64,000 nucleotides of DNA, from positions 19,469,327 to 19,533,326 of the forward strand of contig ML677348.1 of assembly GCA_007922305.1 (NCBI GenBank), read 5' to 3'. Made by a program: the position numbers and the translations under genes. Numbering within the stretch: the first letter of the stretch is position 1; each line of letters opens with the position of its first letter. Shown here piece by piece: positions 11,556-25,460 of the stretch. The DNA comes from Dermatemys mawii. Taxonomy: Eukaryota; Chordata; Testudines; Dermatemydidae. The notes under the pieces are model-generated. The model made no database searches. It worked only from the letters and a program-made list of their open reading frames with translations, and was not told the DNA's origin.

Positions 11556-13016
11556 AAAAGTGCATGTTTCTTTCTGGTTTTGCATCATGTATGTTCCTCT
11601 CTGAAACTTGCTGACTCCAACTGCATAATATTCTTGGGTGGGGGTTAGATTTTTTCCCCGTTTTCTATTGGTAGCATAATAATCTAGTACAAGCTAACAA
11701 ACATACTAAGGTTTTTCATCTTAATCAATGCAGTTTCTGTTTGGTTTAAATTTCCAAGTTTAACAAAAGGTTCCATGTTGTTTATATGTGCCCTTCCTAC
11801 AGGAGTGGCTTCACAGGGCCACTCTTCAGTCTACGAGTCAATGGAATCAAATACAGACTTTCACTACATGGCAGGAGTCTGATCCTGAAATGTGCCCAGT
11901 ACTCCCTGGCAGCTGCCGCGTACTTCAACTCCCACTGAAAACAGCAGAAGTTAAGGTCCTCTAGTCTAGACTATCACCCTGCCTTTTCTACAGTACATTT
12001 TTAGTGTTTTATCTAGTCTAATTTTAAAACACCCAGTAGACAGGTCTGTTAGCATTCCTCTTGTCAGACTAGTCCACCATCTAATAGATTTCAGCATCAG
12101 GACAGTCTGGGATGGATTAGAGCTCTGGTGCGCATACATCTGTTGCTAGCATTTAAAACTCATCTCGGTGTTCATTCCTGTTTGATTTCCTCTGGTTTTA
12201 AATTAACCCAGGGACAAACGTTTATCATTCAGAGTCTTGTTTCGATATCAATGAAGCATGTCTAAATACATGTCAAAAATGATACAGAATGGGATACACA
12301 CAAATCCACACGTACATTCTAAAAACATAACACACGACCTAATCCTGATCACACTTCAATGGCCCAGCAAGATACTCACAAAGGACACTGCTAAAACCGA
12401 AGGCCAATTAGTTGTTTAAATTCTCGTGTTTAATTTCTTCTGTTCAGCCAGTTTCTTTCCATTCTGCTCTGTTTCAGATCAACAAACATCTGCTATAAGT
12501 TGTAAGGGAAGTGGAACTGAGGTCATTCACATATATCCCCTCGGGGACTGTTAATCTGTACTGAGTGCATCTGAGTTGAGAGGAATACAAATAAAGACTG
12601 ACGTCCAGCAATATCTTCTTCCTCAGGTCAAAACCCATATCCAGAACCCATAGAGTAAGACATTTAACATGAACAAAATAATAAATGTCACCCAAGTAAT
12701 ACCCTATAGAGAGAACTGAGTTTACTGGTGCAGCAGATTAGGAAAAACTGGCAAGGCAAGGTCAAGAACATTGTTGTCCACAAATGCAGCTTTGCTGAGG
12801 GGGGTTTCTGATGTGATTTCATGGTGCAGTAGAACAATGGGATATTTGGGAATATTACACATGCCATATGGAGTTCCATTAACCATGCCAGAAATGGGGG
12901 GTATTTCTGAGATGAACAGGATGCTGAGGGATTACTAGTGGAAGAAGTTACCTGATTTTCCTGTTTCATGGTCAAGTTCCCCCCTCCTGTCATGTCCGAG
13001 ATTAAAGATGTCCCTA
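11556..13016. other. Intergenic and probable ARL11 3' flank
   Basis: No coding sequence recognised. The part nearest 13016 should contain the 3'UTR of ARL11, which is transcribed leftward. I could not fix its polyadenylation site. About 11960-12110 has the texture of a decayed antisense CR1-like tail, at low confidence. Confidence 0.4.
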
Positions 13017-15440
<2,424 letters not shown>

Positions 15441-15442
15441 TA

Positions 15443-16528
15443 CTCCTGGGGGAATTCTGTGTCACTGAGCACATGCAGAATTAACGGACCCTGCAGACCT
15501 TTTTCCTCTGCAGAAAATACATTCTGCTGGAGAGGTGCTGCAGTTACGCCTTTCACCCACCAGGGGCTGCTGTGGCACCAGAACAGAGGGCACTAGACCG
15601 GCTCGCTGTAGCAGCCAGCAGAGAGGAGGAGAGGCTGCGTTCCTCACAGCACCCTGTCCGCGGGGCCAGGTGAGGAGACATGGCATATGTGGGGGACAGA
15701 CGGTGGAGGGCACGGGGTTGCTGGGGGGATCACTTAGGCTGGGGTTCAGAAGGGCTAGTGGGAGGGACAGACTGGGGCAGGAGCTGAAAGGGAGGAGGTG
15801 CAGGGACACTGGGGAGCAGGGGGATGCAGGGCCACATGGTGATAAGGTGTGGCTGAGAGGGTGGAGAGACACATGGGGACGGGGAGGGATGCATTTGGAT
15901 GGGGGAGGGAGGTGCAGGGACACATGAGGATGTTGGGGGAGGCGAGAGAGGAGAGTGGCTGAGTCGGGGTGCAGGGACACCTAGGGGCAGAGGCAGATGT
16001 GCCTGAATGGAAAAGGCTATGGGTCAGTCAGGGTCTGCATGGGAAAGATTCCCCTACTCCCCAGCAATTCCTCTCCTTTCCCCTCACCTCCCACCCAAAA
16101 AACCCCCCACTCTGTTCCATACTTCTCCCACCCATACCCAACAACCTCCAGGTTCACTCTCAGGCTCCTTCCCAGCACTTACTTCTCTCTCCCTCAGCTC
16201 TCCATTCCCCTTGACTCTCTCAAGCCTTTGCACTGCTTCTGAGGGGTGCAGAAAACATGTTTTTGTATTGCAGTTTAAATGATTTATTACTCAGAGTTCT
16301 GTATTACTATGCCCAGTAAAGAATCTATTTGTCAAAAACATTTCCTAGATGTTTTTTGTTGCCTGTATTGTTACAGACATACTTGCTGACCAGTATTTTG
16401 AAACAAATTATCAAAGTAATTGAAACTGGCATGATGATATTGTGTTATTTCTGACAAATAAAATATTCAGAATTTTAAAATATTAGGTGTGGAATTTTTA
16501 ATTTTTTGTCGCAGAATTTCCCCAGGAG
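15443..16528. mobile_element. Non-autonomous DNA transposon, about 1.1 kb
   Basis: The ends CTCCTGGGGGAATTCTG (left) and CAGAATTTCCCCAGGAG (right) are inverted repeats with one mismatch in 17, and TA flanks both sides (15441-15442 and 16529-16530). The interior has a G-rich half (15650-16000), a C-rich stretch (16050-16215) and an AT-rich tail. Open frames are low-complexity, with no transposase signature. The TA flanks suggest a TA-targeting superfamily, but the family is not identified. Confidence 0.7.
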
Positions 16529-16530
16529 TA

Positions 16531-17259
16531 TTACATGTGCCCAGAGCACACCCAGCAGTTCAGGTACCACTGACGGGATCAGCTTTCCCCTGCTTAATGT
16601 GAGAATCCTACTTTGGGGCCTCTGGGATTAGCAAGAGCAAGGGCTCCAACCTGCTCATTAGCTGAGGCGTGGTGTCAGGGCTTAGGTAGTTTTGAAAATG
16701 CTGAGTGGCAGAAATTTAGGCACGTTGGGAATTTAAGCACCTATGGGATTAGCCAGCACTCAAGCGGTGGGTTTGAAAATGTCAGTGACACCTAAAAAGG
16801 TAGATAGGCCCAGAGCCTAAAAAGCACCTAAGAGAGTATAGGCTAGGAATGAAACCAGATTTGATGCAGAGTACTGCAGAAGACAATAAGGCCAATCAAT
16901 AATATTTTGTTAATGGATCTGGGGATACAACTCTAGGTACTTACATGCTCCTATCGTCTTTATTCCTGCACATCTTCTGTGTGGCTTGATGGATATGTAC
17001 GGTACAAGTTCATTCTAGCTAGCTAGGTTTATGTAGCATTTTATAAGTTCCTCTAAGGAAACTGAAATACACATACAGTAAGTGAGGGTGGGGTTTCTAC
17101 AAATGCATGAATAACTGAGTATTGCAAATATGATGCAATGGGTCTCTATTGCATCATCATCTGGTATGCTACAGAAATAGGTATCATCTGAAATAAGGGG
17201 GTCTGGGAAATAAATCCAGAACAACCAATGTAACTGCCTCACTCCAGTGACTTCACTCC
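16531..17259. other. Intergenic with a diverged repeat
   Basis: Bases 16690-16830 contain a series of TTAGGCAC/AGCACCTA-like words and TTTGAAAATG blocks resembling the foldback family at 45333-45521. The remainder is unassigned AT-rich sequence. Confidence 0.4.
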
Positions 17260-17350
17260 ATGCATTTGAAGAAGTGGGTTTTTTACCCACAAAAGCTTAA
17301 GACCAAATAAATCTGTTAGTCTTTAAGGTGCCACCAGACTCCTCGTTGTT
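17260..17350. repeat. Single arm of the foldback family
   Basis: It contains AAATCTGTTAGTCTTTAAGG and GTGCCACCAGACTCCTCG, matching the right arm of the palindrome at 4489-4660, plus a GAAGAAGTGGGTTTTTTACC piece matching its inner part. Only one arm is present. Confidence 0.7.
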
Positions 17351-17656
17351 TCAATGTAACTGGGATACAGATGTGGGGAAGACACTATACAAAATGATAT
17401 TGTATCAGAATTCTGCTTCATTATATGTCATCTCTCCCGGCAGCAAAATGCAGACCATAGGGTTTAAAAAGTACAGCCATGGGCCTTAGCCACAAAGTTC
17501 AGATCTGGATCAAAACACTCCCCAAGTTCAGGGAGTGGAGACATGGATGAAGTGTCACCTCTTGTAGAGCCAGATGCCAGCTGTGCAAGTTTTGAACTGG
17601 ATCCAGACTTCCTAAGGTATGGGGATACTAGTATCTTGGGGTGGGGTGTGGTCTGA

Positions 17657-17967
17657 GGCTATGTCTATATTACCCACTAGATCAGTGGGCAGCGATCGAT
17701 CCAGTAGGGGGGGGTCAATTTGTTGTGTCTAATCTAGACACGCTAAATCAAGCACCGGGCGCTCTACCGTCGACTCCTGTACTCCACCGTCACAAGAGGT
17801 GCAGGCAGAGTCAATGGGGGAGCAGCAGCAATCGACTCACTGCAGTGAAGATGCTGTGGTGAGTAGATCTAAGTACATCGACTTCAGCTACATTATTCAT
17901 GTAGCTGAAGTTGCGTAACTTAGATCGATTTCCTCCTCTCCTCTTTCCCCCCAGTGTAGACCAGGCC
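17657..17967. mobile_element. PIF/Harbinger-type MITE
   Basis: The left end GGCTATGTCTATATTACCCA and the right end CAGTGTAGACCAGGCC are inverse relatives of the Harbinger termini. An internal inverted pair lies near 17867-17935 (TCTAAGTACATCGACTTCAG against GAAGTTGCGTAACTTAGATC). Confidence 0.7.
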
Positions 17968-17969
17968 TG

Positions 17970-18750
17970 AGAGAAACTTTCCAGGCTGAACACACAGCCA
18001 GTATTGCGAACATCATCTCCCCAAGAAGGCTGATGAACAAGAGGATAATCAATAGAAAGCACGCAGGTAGAGGGCCTGGCTCTAAATTGCTTTCCCCAAT
18101 AACATGCTCTCAGATGCCATTTCAACTAGATTGTGATATTTTTAATCTCTAAAATTCAGAGTGTATTCCTATTTTTAGGCAGTTTCCAGAAGATAAGGGG
18201 AAAAAAGTGTCAAAACGAATTTCAAAGTTGCAACGACCTGCCCTGTCTAATGATATGCTCCTTCCCACACGTACACAACTGTAGTATCTGACCAAATCTC
18301 GGAGTGTTCATGAAACCCATGTCTTACGTTTGCATGTGCAAGTAGGTGCGTTGTCATCCAGTTTGGGCACAGAGACGTTACCCTACGATGTGTCTGGTCA
18401 GTCACCCCAACCAAGCAGCACAGCTCAAATTTTAAATGCGTCATATTGAATATTCACAACAAATTGTTCATAATAAAACCATAAACTAGGAAATCCCACC
18501 CCCTAGAAATATTATTGAATAAAATTGAGTAAATCGCTCTTTGCTGACAAGTATTCCTCGAGAACACTGGATAATTAATGCAACTCTACAGCTCCCCTTT
18601 CTGCACTTTCTGAGCTCTTTATCCCTGGGCTGTTTCCTGTTCTACCCTTGTCATTCATGCCAACTACCTGTGCACAAAGTTCCAAACGCACCCTGCAAAG
18701 TCTATTTCATCCCCCTCCTCTGCTTTTTTCATACCCTTGTAAGAAGCCCG
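17970..18750. other. Intergenic, nothing recognised
   Basis: AT-rich sequence without a recognisable gene or repeat. Confidence 0.35.
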
Positions 18751-18754
18751 AGGC

Positions 18755-19135
18755 CTGGAACATGGGTCTGCCAGGTTCCCATGCTTTCATGCTACCATCT
18801 GGCAGCCATGGTAGAACCACAATTAATGCACTACCTGCCCTGGGGGGAACTAAGTACCACAGGAAGTGCCACCCACAGACCACCCAATCAGGAGGCGCAC
18901 TATTTAAGCATGGAAGGTGTTCCAAGAAGCTGTCTGTGTAACCTACCAATACCTGGCCTGTTGCTACAACAGTCCTTGCTTTCATTCACTACTTCTGACT
19001 CCACATATGTTCTTCGGCTCTGATTTCTGGGTTGCCCTCTGCCTCTGGCCCTTTTCTTGATCCCTGACCCCTGACTAGACTCCTGATCCTATCCACTAGG
19101 TCAGAGTGCCCACATCCCAGTCATGACACCATTCT
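18755..19135 (+). repeat. Possible solo LTR
   Basis: A TATTTAAGC TATA-like box lies at 18901-18909 inside a GC-moderate block. It is followed by a run of CCTGACCCCTGACTAGACTC-type words (19062-19081), a texture I associate with turtle Gypsy/ERV LTRs. Neither end nor a target duplication could be fixed, so this is tentative. Confidence 0.3.
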
Positions 19136-19298
19136 CCCATGGAACGCCACACAGAGTCTGTTGTGTGATCTCTGCCCCCTCCAGTGTTCAGAGTGAATGC
19201 ACTACTCTTGTAAGAGTCACTTTGCAGGAATAGCAGAGCAGTTTGGAACAGGGAGGCTGAGTCTGAGGTAAACAAGTAGTGGAGGACGGGGGAATCTG

Positions 19299-19445
19299 CA
19301 GAGCTTAATTTGTGCCAGGGCTTGCCAGGTCTGCGCCTCCAGGCTTGTCAGTTCATAGCCCTGGCACCTCTGGGCTTGCCACATCAGTTATGAATCTAAA
19401 AACATTGCTTGAGCCCCGGTACCTCTTTCATCACAAATTAAGCAT
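19299..19445. mobile_element. Short DNA-transposon-like element with TIRs
   Basis: GCTTAATTTGTG near the left end is matched by CACAAATTAAGC at the right end (19433-19444), enclosing about 120 bases with no coding capacity. The superfamily is undetermined, possibly hAT. Confidence 0.55.
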
Positions 19446-19901
19446 GGTGGAGCTGCCATGTTGGAGTGAGAGCGTAGAAACATACAGGGGAATGGAGGTA
19501 AAGTCCCTAACAGCTACACCAGCTCAAAGTAGATACAATCCGAAGCAAATACTTCCTATAAATAATATATAGTTATATGTCTGTTAAAAAAATAAATAAA
19601 AAGCAGATGAGCCCAGCTCTTTGTGAGTCTAGACAGACATCTATTACCAGAACAGAAAAGCTATGCTATAAATAATTCAGAAATCCCATCCTTGTGTCCA
19701 GAAGAGATCTTTGCTACATTCAACTGCTCCTATGAGACATTATTTTCCTGTGCTGCGCATCCCAAGGTAGATAGGAACAGAAACTGCCATAGCTAATTTT
19801 GATTAAAAAACCAAGGGGGGAAAACCTGTATATTTATATTAGATTGTATTTCAGTTTACAAAAGTGTGCTGATCCAGTGTTCTGGCTCTCTGACATTCAT
19901 T

Positions 19902-19993
19902 TAGGGTGACCAGATGTTCCGCTTTTATAGGGACAGTCTTGATTTTGGGTCTTTTTCTGATATAGGCTCCTATTACCCTCCCTCCCCCATCCC
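19902..19993. mobile_element. Truncated hAT-type MITE (TAGGGTGACCA family)
   Basis: TAGGGTGACCAGATGTTCC, then TTTTATAGGGACAGTC and GGGTCTTTTTCTGATATAGG, matches the intact element at 28474-28615. The right terminus is missing. Confidence 0.7.
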
Positions 19994-20915
19994 AACAAGA
20001 AGTAAGTCCAGTGTTGTACACACAGAACCCCAACCACTTCCTCCAGAATGCTCTATAACCCCACCAAAAAAGCCAGAGGAGACAAGTGGGACTTGCAGTA
20101 TGAATTATGGGTCAACAAGTATACACTCTGGAGAACTAACAAAGGCAAGCAAATGGGACAACTGAGGATGCCTCACTGAAAACATCTTGTTTCCTCTTCC
20201 CTCAGGGTTAAACCATGAGGTCCTTATCATAAATGCCTCAGTTGACCTCTGCTACTGTGCTGTCACACAGGGAGAGACAATCTGAGCTAGCCAGGACTGC
20301 TCCAAGAAAGTCACTAGAAGTCAGTGCGGATTGTGGAGCATAGGTATGATATGCTCCTCTCAGAAGCTTCCCAACAAAATCAAAGCAGAAGCTTCCAAGT
20401 TGGTAATGTGTGACCCTTCCAGTTACTGAGCTAATTTGCATGATAGATAAACAGTTACTTGCTCTCTCTCTCATTCAAACATGCAATGACATTTGCATCA
20501 GAAAGGAACGTTAATGACGAATGAAAGCTTAGTTTTACTGTTATGTCTGTACAGCTCCCATTAAAATGAATCCTTGGCCATTGGGGTGAGGGGGGTCCTC
20601 TAGGTGGCATACAATGATACAAATGAAAAAACCACAAAAAGTACTATAGCATGCTTATTAAAAGTCAATGTGTTAACTTTTTTAAAACTGTATTGTGAAA
20701 AGGAATATTAATAAAATATAAACACCTGTTACTATTCCTTATGTGGTCAGTAACACTGATGATGATCTACACTAACAGTCTATCAACATAGTTGTAATGG
20801 CAGGAACTTTTTAAAGTAACTATTCATACAAATTAAGATGCCTCTTTTAACAATCATTCTTCCCAACTAGTCACAGCAAAGAATCATACATACTTCATAC
20901 CTCAGACTGCTCATA
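19994..20915. other. Intergenic, nothing recognised
   Basis: AT-rich sequence. No gene or RNA gene recognised. Confidence 0.35.
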
Positions 20916-21193
20916 TAGTCCATGAGGCCCCTCCCCACCTCTTTCCCGCCCCCATTCCGACCTCCTTCCCCAAATCCCCACCCCAGCCCCGCCTCTTCTC
21001 TGCCTCCGCCCCTGAGTGCACTGCATCCCTCCTCCCTCCTAGAAAGTCCTAAGTGCTGTCAAACAGCTGTTTGGTGGCAGGAAGTGCTGGGAGGTAGGAG
21101 GAGCAGTGGAGGAGAGGGGAGCTTGACTGCCGCTGTAGTTGGTGCCTGTGGCGGGCCAATGCAGCCTGTGGGCCGCGTGTTTGAGATCCCTGG
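20916..21193. mobile_element. Partial hAT-type MITE (3' part)
   Basis: A C-rich then G-rich interior ends in TGGGCCGCGTGTTTGAGATC followed by CCTG. This matches the right terminus of the element at 32047-32349. The left terminus is not clear. It abuts the outer hAT element, which begins 12 bases further on. Confidence 0.55.
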
Positions 21194-21425
21194 TCCATGT
21201 AGAGCAGGGGTGGGCAAACTGCAGCCTTTGGGCTGAATCCAGCCTGCCAGCCATTTTAATCTGACCCTCGAGTTCCTGCTGGGGTCTCCAGCATGCCCGT
21301 GCTCCAGCCAGAGAGCAAGGATGGGGGCTGCTCCACGCAGCGCCCAGACACAACGGCATGGCTCCCACGCTGGCTCCTATGCATAGGGACAACCAGGGAA
21401 TACTGTTCTGCATGCTGCTCCCGCC

Positions 21426-23605
21426 CAGGGCTGGATTACCCAATAGGCAGACTAAGCACGTGCTTAGGGCACCAGCAAAGCGGGGTGGGGGGAGGGCACA
21501 AAAAAAAATGAGATTTTTTTGGAAAAAAATTGACATTTGATATTTCAAAAAAAGCATTGACGTAGTCATCATGGGAAAAATCAGAACTTTGTTAGATTTC
21601 CTTACACTCCACTACACACTCTTCCCTTGTTTTTCTGTTCTCTTTTTATTACTTAGCCCCCACCTAAACCAGAGGGGCGTCCTACTAACGTACATTGAAA
21701 TAATGCGAGGAAATCAGAACAAATTAAAGGGGAGTGTGATTACTGGCAACATCTTGCAGCGTGTTATAGCTGTTATTCAAACATTAGCTGAACATGATCT
21801 GCCTTTCCGGGGATCAAATGACACATTTGGATCATTGCAGAATGGAAATTTCTTGGGATTGTTGGAGCTTGTGGCTCAGTTTGACCCATTTTTAGCAGGT
21901 CATATCTCAAAATATGGGAATTCTGGCAAAGGTAACCCATCATACTTATCCAAGACAATATGTGATGAACTCATTGGTCTGAGTGACAAAGTTCATTCAG
22001 CTATTGTGGATGAAATAAGTACTGCTGGGTACTTCAGTTAATCTGTCGAGTCTACACCTGATCTTTTACATATTGATCAATTGAGTATTGTACTAAGATA
22101 TGTGTCTCCCACAGATGGAAAACCAGTTGAACGATTTATAACATTCCTCAATTTGAAAAGCCACACTGGTGAAGAAATGACAAATTGAGTACTGCATTAT
22201 CTGTGCCAAGTCTGCAAAATAGATTTCTCAAAGTGCAGAGGTCAATCTTATGACAATGCTGCCAACATGTCAGGGCATTATCAAGGAATGCAGAAGAAGC
22301 TTTTAGAAAAGAACAAATATGCCATATTCATACCATATGCTGCACACTCTCTCAATCATTTTTCCTCAACAGTCCAGTTACTTTTTACGTTTTTCTCTGC
22401 CTCTACACACTGATGGGCAGTTCTTAAAACATATCTGAGCAATGATCGTGTGTTGAAATCTCTTTCTAATACTCGCTGGGAGGCACATGCAGTGGCAACA
22501 AGTGCAATTCTGGATTCCTACTCAAAGATTGTGGATGCATTAGAAAGTATAGCTGGAGGCCAATCAGAAAAGGGAGAAACTATATGAGAGGCAGAAAATA
22601 TTGCAAACAAGGTGCAAGAAGTAGAGTTTGTATTCATATTGACCATGTGGAATGAAATTTTACAACACTTTTATCACACAAGTGAAGCTCTCCAAGAAAA
22701 AGAATTGGATTTGAAAACACGTGCAGACCTCTGTCAATCGTTAGCAGACCACTTACACACTTGGAGGAACGATTTCGAAAGATTTGAAGACATGTCAAAA
22801 GATATCTTGCCTGATACTAACTACAAAGAAGGCCAGTCCCGCAAGTGAATCAGGAAAAAACAAGCAAATGATAGCAATGCAACAGAAACCACATTGAATC
22901 CTAGAGACAAATTTTATGTATCTACTTACTACACTATAATTGATACACTTGAATCTTATATGAAGAGGAGTGGTGAAGTGTACAAAGAAGTATCAAGTAG
23001 ATTTTCTTTGCTAAAAGATATGGACTTATCTGATGAACAATATTCACAAGGGTCCCAAAAGCTAGTTGATTCATACCCTGTTGACTTGAACATGAATCTC
23101 TGTGGAGAAGTATGGCAGTTCCACTGTTTTATGCGCGCAAGTTTAATGAAACAGGAAAAATGAAATTCAGTTACATTGATCTTCATGACACAATACTGAA
23201 AGATGGAATACAATGTGTATTTCCAAATGTAGAGCTCACACTACATATTTTTCTAACATTGATTATTACTAACTGCTCTGCAGAACACTCTTTTTCTCTG
23301 CTGAAAAGAATAAAAAACCCTCAGAGAGCAACAGTGTGTCAGGACAGACTTGATTCACTTTCCCTATTGTGTACGGAAGCAGACATGCTTTGTCAAGTGA
23401 GCTTCAATTAACTTATCCAGAATTTTGCAATCAGAAAATCTGCAAAGAAGCTATTTTAATTTCAGCATACATGTAAGTTTTGTGTCATTTCAAAAAATAA
23501 AATTTTATTGTACAGTATAGTATGGTTTTTATTTTGAATTACATATGGGGGAGCACCATAATCTTTTCAGGGCTTAGGGCCTCTAAAGGTCGTAATCCGG
23601 CCCTG
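21426..23605 (+). mobile_element. Nested autonomous-type hAT transposon, 2.18 kb
   Basis: The ends CAGGGCTGGATTAC and GTAATCCGGCCCTG are inverted repeats (one mismatch in 14). The flanks CTCCCGCC (21418-21425) and CTCCTGCC (23606-23613) are an 8-base target-site duplication with one difference. The interior carries a decayed transposase gene. It is inserted in the outer hAT element, so it is younger than that insertion. Confidence 0.92.
21600..23411 (+). pseudogene. hAT transposase remnant (ZMYM1-like, DUF4371 plus hAT C-terminal region)
   Basis: A reading path can be followed through several in-frame stops and at least one frameshift. The largest open pieces are 21571-22041, 22612-22848, 22894-23163 and 23112-23411. 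Diagnostic words are ILQRVIAVIQTLAEHDLPFRG and FDPFLAGHISKYG (DUF4371-like N half), then SYDNAANMSGHYQGMQ with the conserved YDNA..MSG of the transposase core, NTRWEAH, and NCSAEHSFSLLKRIKN in the hAT dimerisation region. Stops within the core (for example after GEEMTN and after GETI) show that it cannot make an intact transposase. It is not a host gene exon: it lies wholly inside the transposon ends. Confidence 0.88.
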
Positions 23606-24445
23606 CTCCTGCCCCAGTGCTGCCCCTGCAGCTCTCATTGGTCGGGAACTGCAACCAATGGGAGCTGCAGTGACAGTGCCTGTGGACAAGGCAGCATGCA
23701 GAACGGCCTGGCCATACCTCCACATAGGAGCCAGAGAAGGGACATGTGCTGCTTCCAGGAGCCGCTTGAGGTAAGTACTGCCCGGAGCCTGCACCCCTGA
23801 GCGTCTCCCCTTGCCCTAGCCCTGATTCCCGTCCCGCCCTTCAAACCCCTTGATCCCAGCCCAAAGCACCCTTGTACACCCCAAACTCCTCATCGCCAGC
23901 CCCACCCCAGAGCCTGCACCCTCCCAGAGCCTGCACCCCCCCCCGAGCCTGCACCCCCAGAGCCTGCACCCACCCCAGAGCCCTAACCTCCCCCTCGCAT
24001 CCAACTGTCCCACCCCATCCTGGACCTCCCTCCTGCACCCTAAACTCCTCATTTCTGGCTCCACCCCGGGGCCCGCACCCCCAACCAGAGCTCTCACCCC
24101 CTCCTGCACCCAAACAACAATTTTGTGAGCAATCATAGCCTGCCACACAATTTCTATTCCCAGATATGGCACTCGGCCCAAAAAGTTTGCCCACCCCTGA
24201 TGTAGAGAGTTATCCATAGATAATGGAAATAGCTGCTAAAACGAGAACGCTAACCCAATTTTTAATTCCTTTCTGGCTAACAAGAGGGGCGGAAGCAAAC
24301 ATGAGACTCAGTGTTAAGAAACTGCATTTCTTTTGTTTTACCACAGAGTGTCACCATTATGCCACATATATTTCAATGAGAAACAATCTCTAAGGGGTAG
24401 GAAAACTGTACTTTAAAAGGAACTAGTTTCAAATTTCAGTGACTC

Positions 24446-24724
24446 AGATCTTGTCTACGCTACAGGTTACTTTGGTATAAGTTACGTCACTCAGGAGTGT
24501 GAATAAGCCATACCCCTGAGCAATTTAAGTTATACCAAACTATGAGCTGGTGTAGACAGCGCTATGTCAATGGGAGAGTTTCTCCCGCTGACCTAGCTAC
24601 CACCTCTTGCAGAGGCAGGAGTTATTTAGCAGTCGGGAGAGCCTCTCTCCTGTCATCTTAGAGTATCTCCACCACAAGCACTGCAGCTGCACAGCTGTAA
24701 GTACTGTAGTGTAGATGTAGCCTC
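24446..24724. mobile_element. PIF/Harbinger-type MITE
   Basis: The left end CAGATCTTGTCTACGCTAC and the right end GTAGTGTAGATGTAGCC are inverse relatives of the Harbinger termini. The interior contains GTGTAGACAGCGCTATGTCA and a second inverted segment, and no coding region. Confidence 0.7.
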
Positions 24725-24879
24725 AGAAGAGTGTTCATTCGAGAGATCAGCCTAGACCCAGGGTATCCTTCCTCCTCACCTGAGCCATATGGCAGGGGTT
24801 AGGGATCACTGTGAGATTACTTCACACGTTCCTCTCACATCACACTCAGACTTCTGAGGTGCATCTGCTCCTCCACCTC

Positions 24880-25460
24880 CAGCGCTTTTTCCTGTGGTTG
24901 TCTCATAGGGATACGTCCTCTTCTCCATCCTGTTCAATGTCTTTATAAAGAAACGAGTGAACGCTGTGACATGGGATGGATTAAAATGGGAGCAGGATTA
25001 GCCTCACTTCTGCATCATTTTCATATCAGACTTGGGCAGCACCATCTTCCAGTTATGGTTGGGATCTGCAACTGAATGAAGATTAGGCGGTTGAATCCTG
25101 GAAAAACTCAGGTGACACTGGCTAGGGAATAGAGAAGCACTTTAAAGAATTTCCCACCTTTATTACATTATCCTCTTAGAGAGTGTCTGCCAGTCCATAG
25201 CCTTGATGTTCACTGGGACTCCTCATTGCTTTTGGATATCCAGATAGCCTTGGACACAAAACACCCTTTTCCATCTACAGCCCATAAAAGATTGTGTCCT
25301 CTCCTGTTGAATTTGGACCTAGTCATAGTGATTCACACATTCATGATCTCCAGGCTTTATTCCTGCAATGTTCTGTGCTTAGGTGTGAAACGGTTGATTC
25401 AAATTGCCTTTGGGCTTCTGGGTGGAATTCACTATGTTGATATGGACCTTTAAAGTCACA
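24880..25460 (+). pseudogene. Decayed LINE reverse-transcriptase fragment (L2-like)
   Basis: Two islands resemble the RT of L2-clade LINEs in the same orientation. Near 24910-24960 the frame reads like SILFNVFI, corresponding to the LSPLLFNIY region. At 25350-25450 a frame reads SCNVLCLGVKRLIQIAFGLL, corresponding to the DYCNALYLGLP...LQ..QN block. Divergence is heavy and the ends are not defined. Confidence 0.5.

Larger units (their letters stand above)
21205..24199. mobile_element. Outer hAT MITE hosting a nested hAT transposon
   Basis: The termini CAGGGGTGGGCAAACT and AGTTTGCCCACCCCTG are perfect 16-base inverses. The flanks carry an exact 8-base direct repeat, ATGTAGAG, at 21197-21204 and 24200-24207: the hAT target-site duplication. 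About 220 bases of the element lie left of the insertion at 21426 and 590 bases lie right of it. Removing the nested element leaves a non-coding GC-rich MITE of roughly 0.8 kb. Confidence 0.92.

Noticed and set aside
15462..15980. 172-residue open frame on -
   Set aside because: Low-complexity proline/serine/histidine sequence inside a transposon with clear inverted ends.
18541..19023. 160-residue open frame on +
   Set aside because: No family resemblance and no splice or start context. It overlaps a probable LTR-like repeat.
21039..21572. 177-residue open frame on -
   Set aside because: It crosses the boundaries of two hAT elements and has no recognisable domain.
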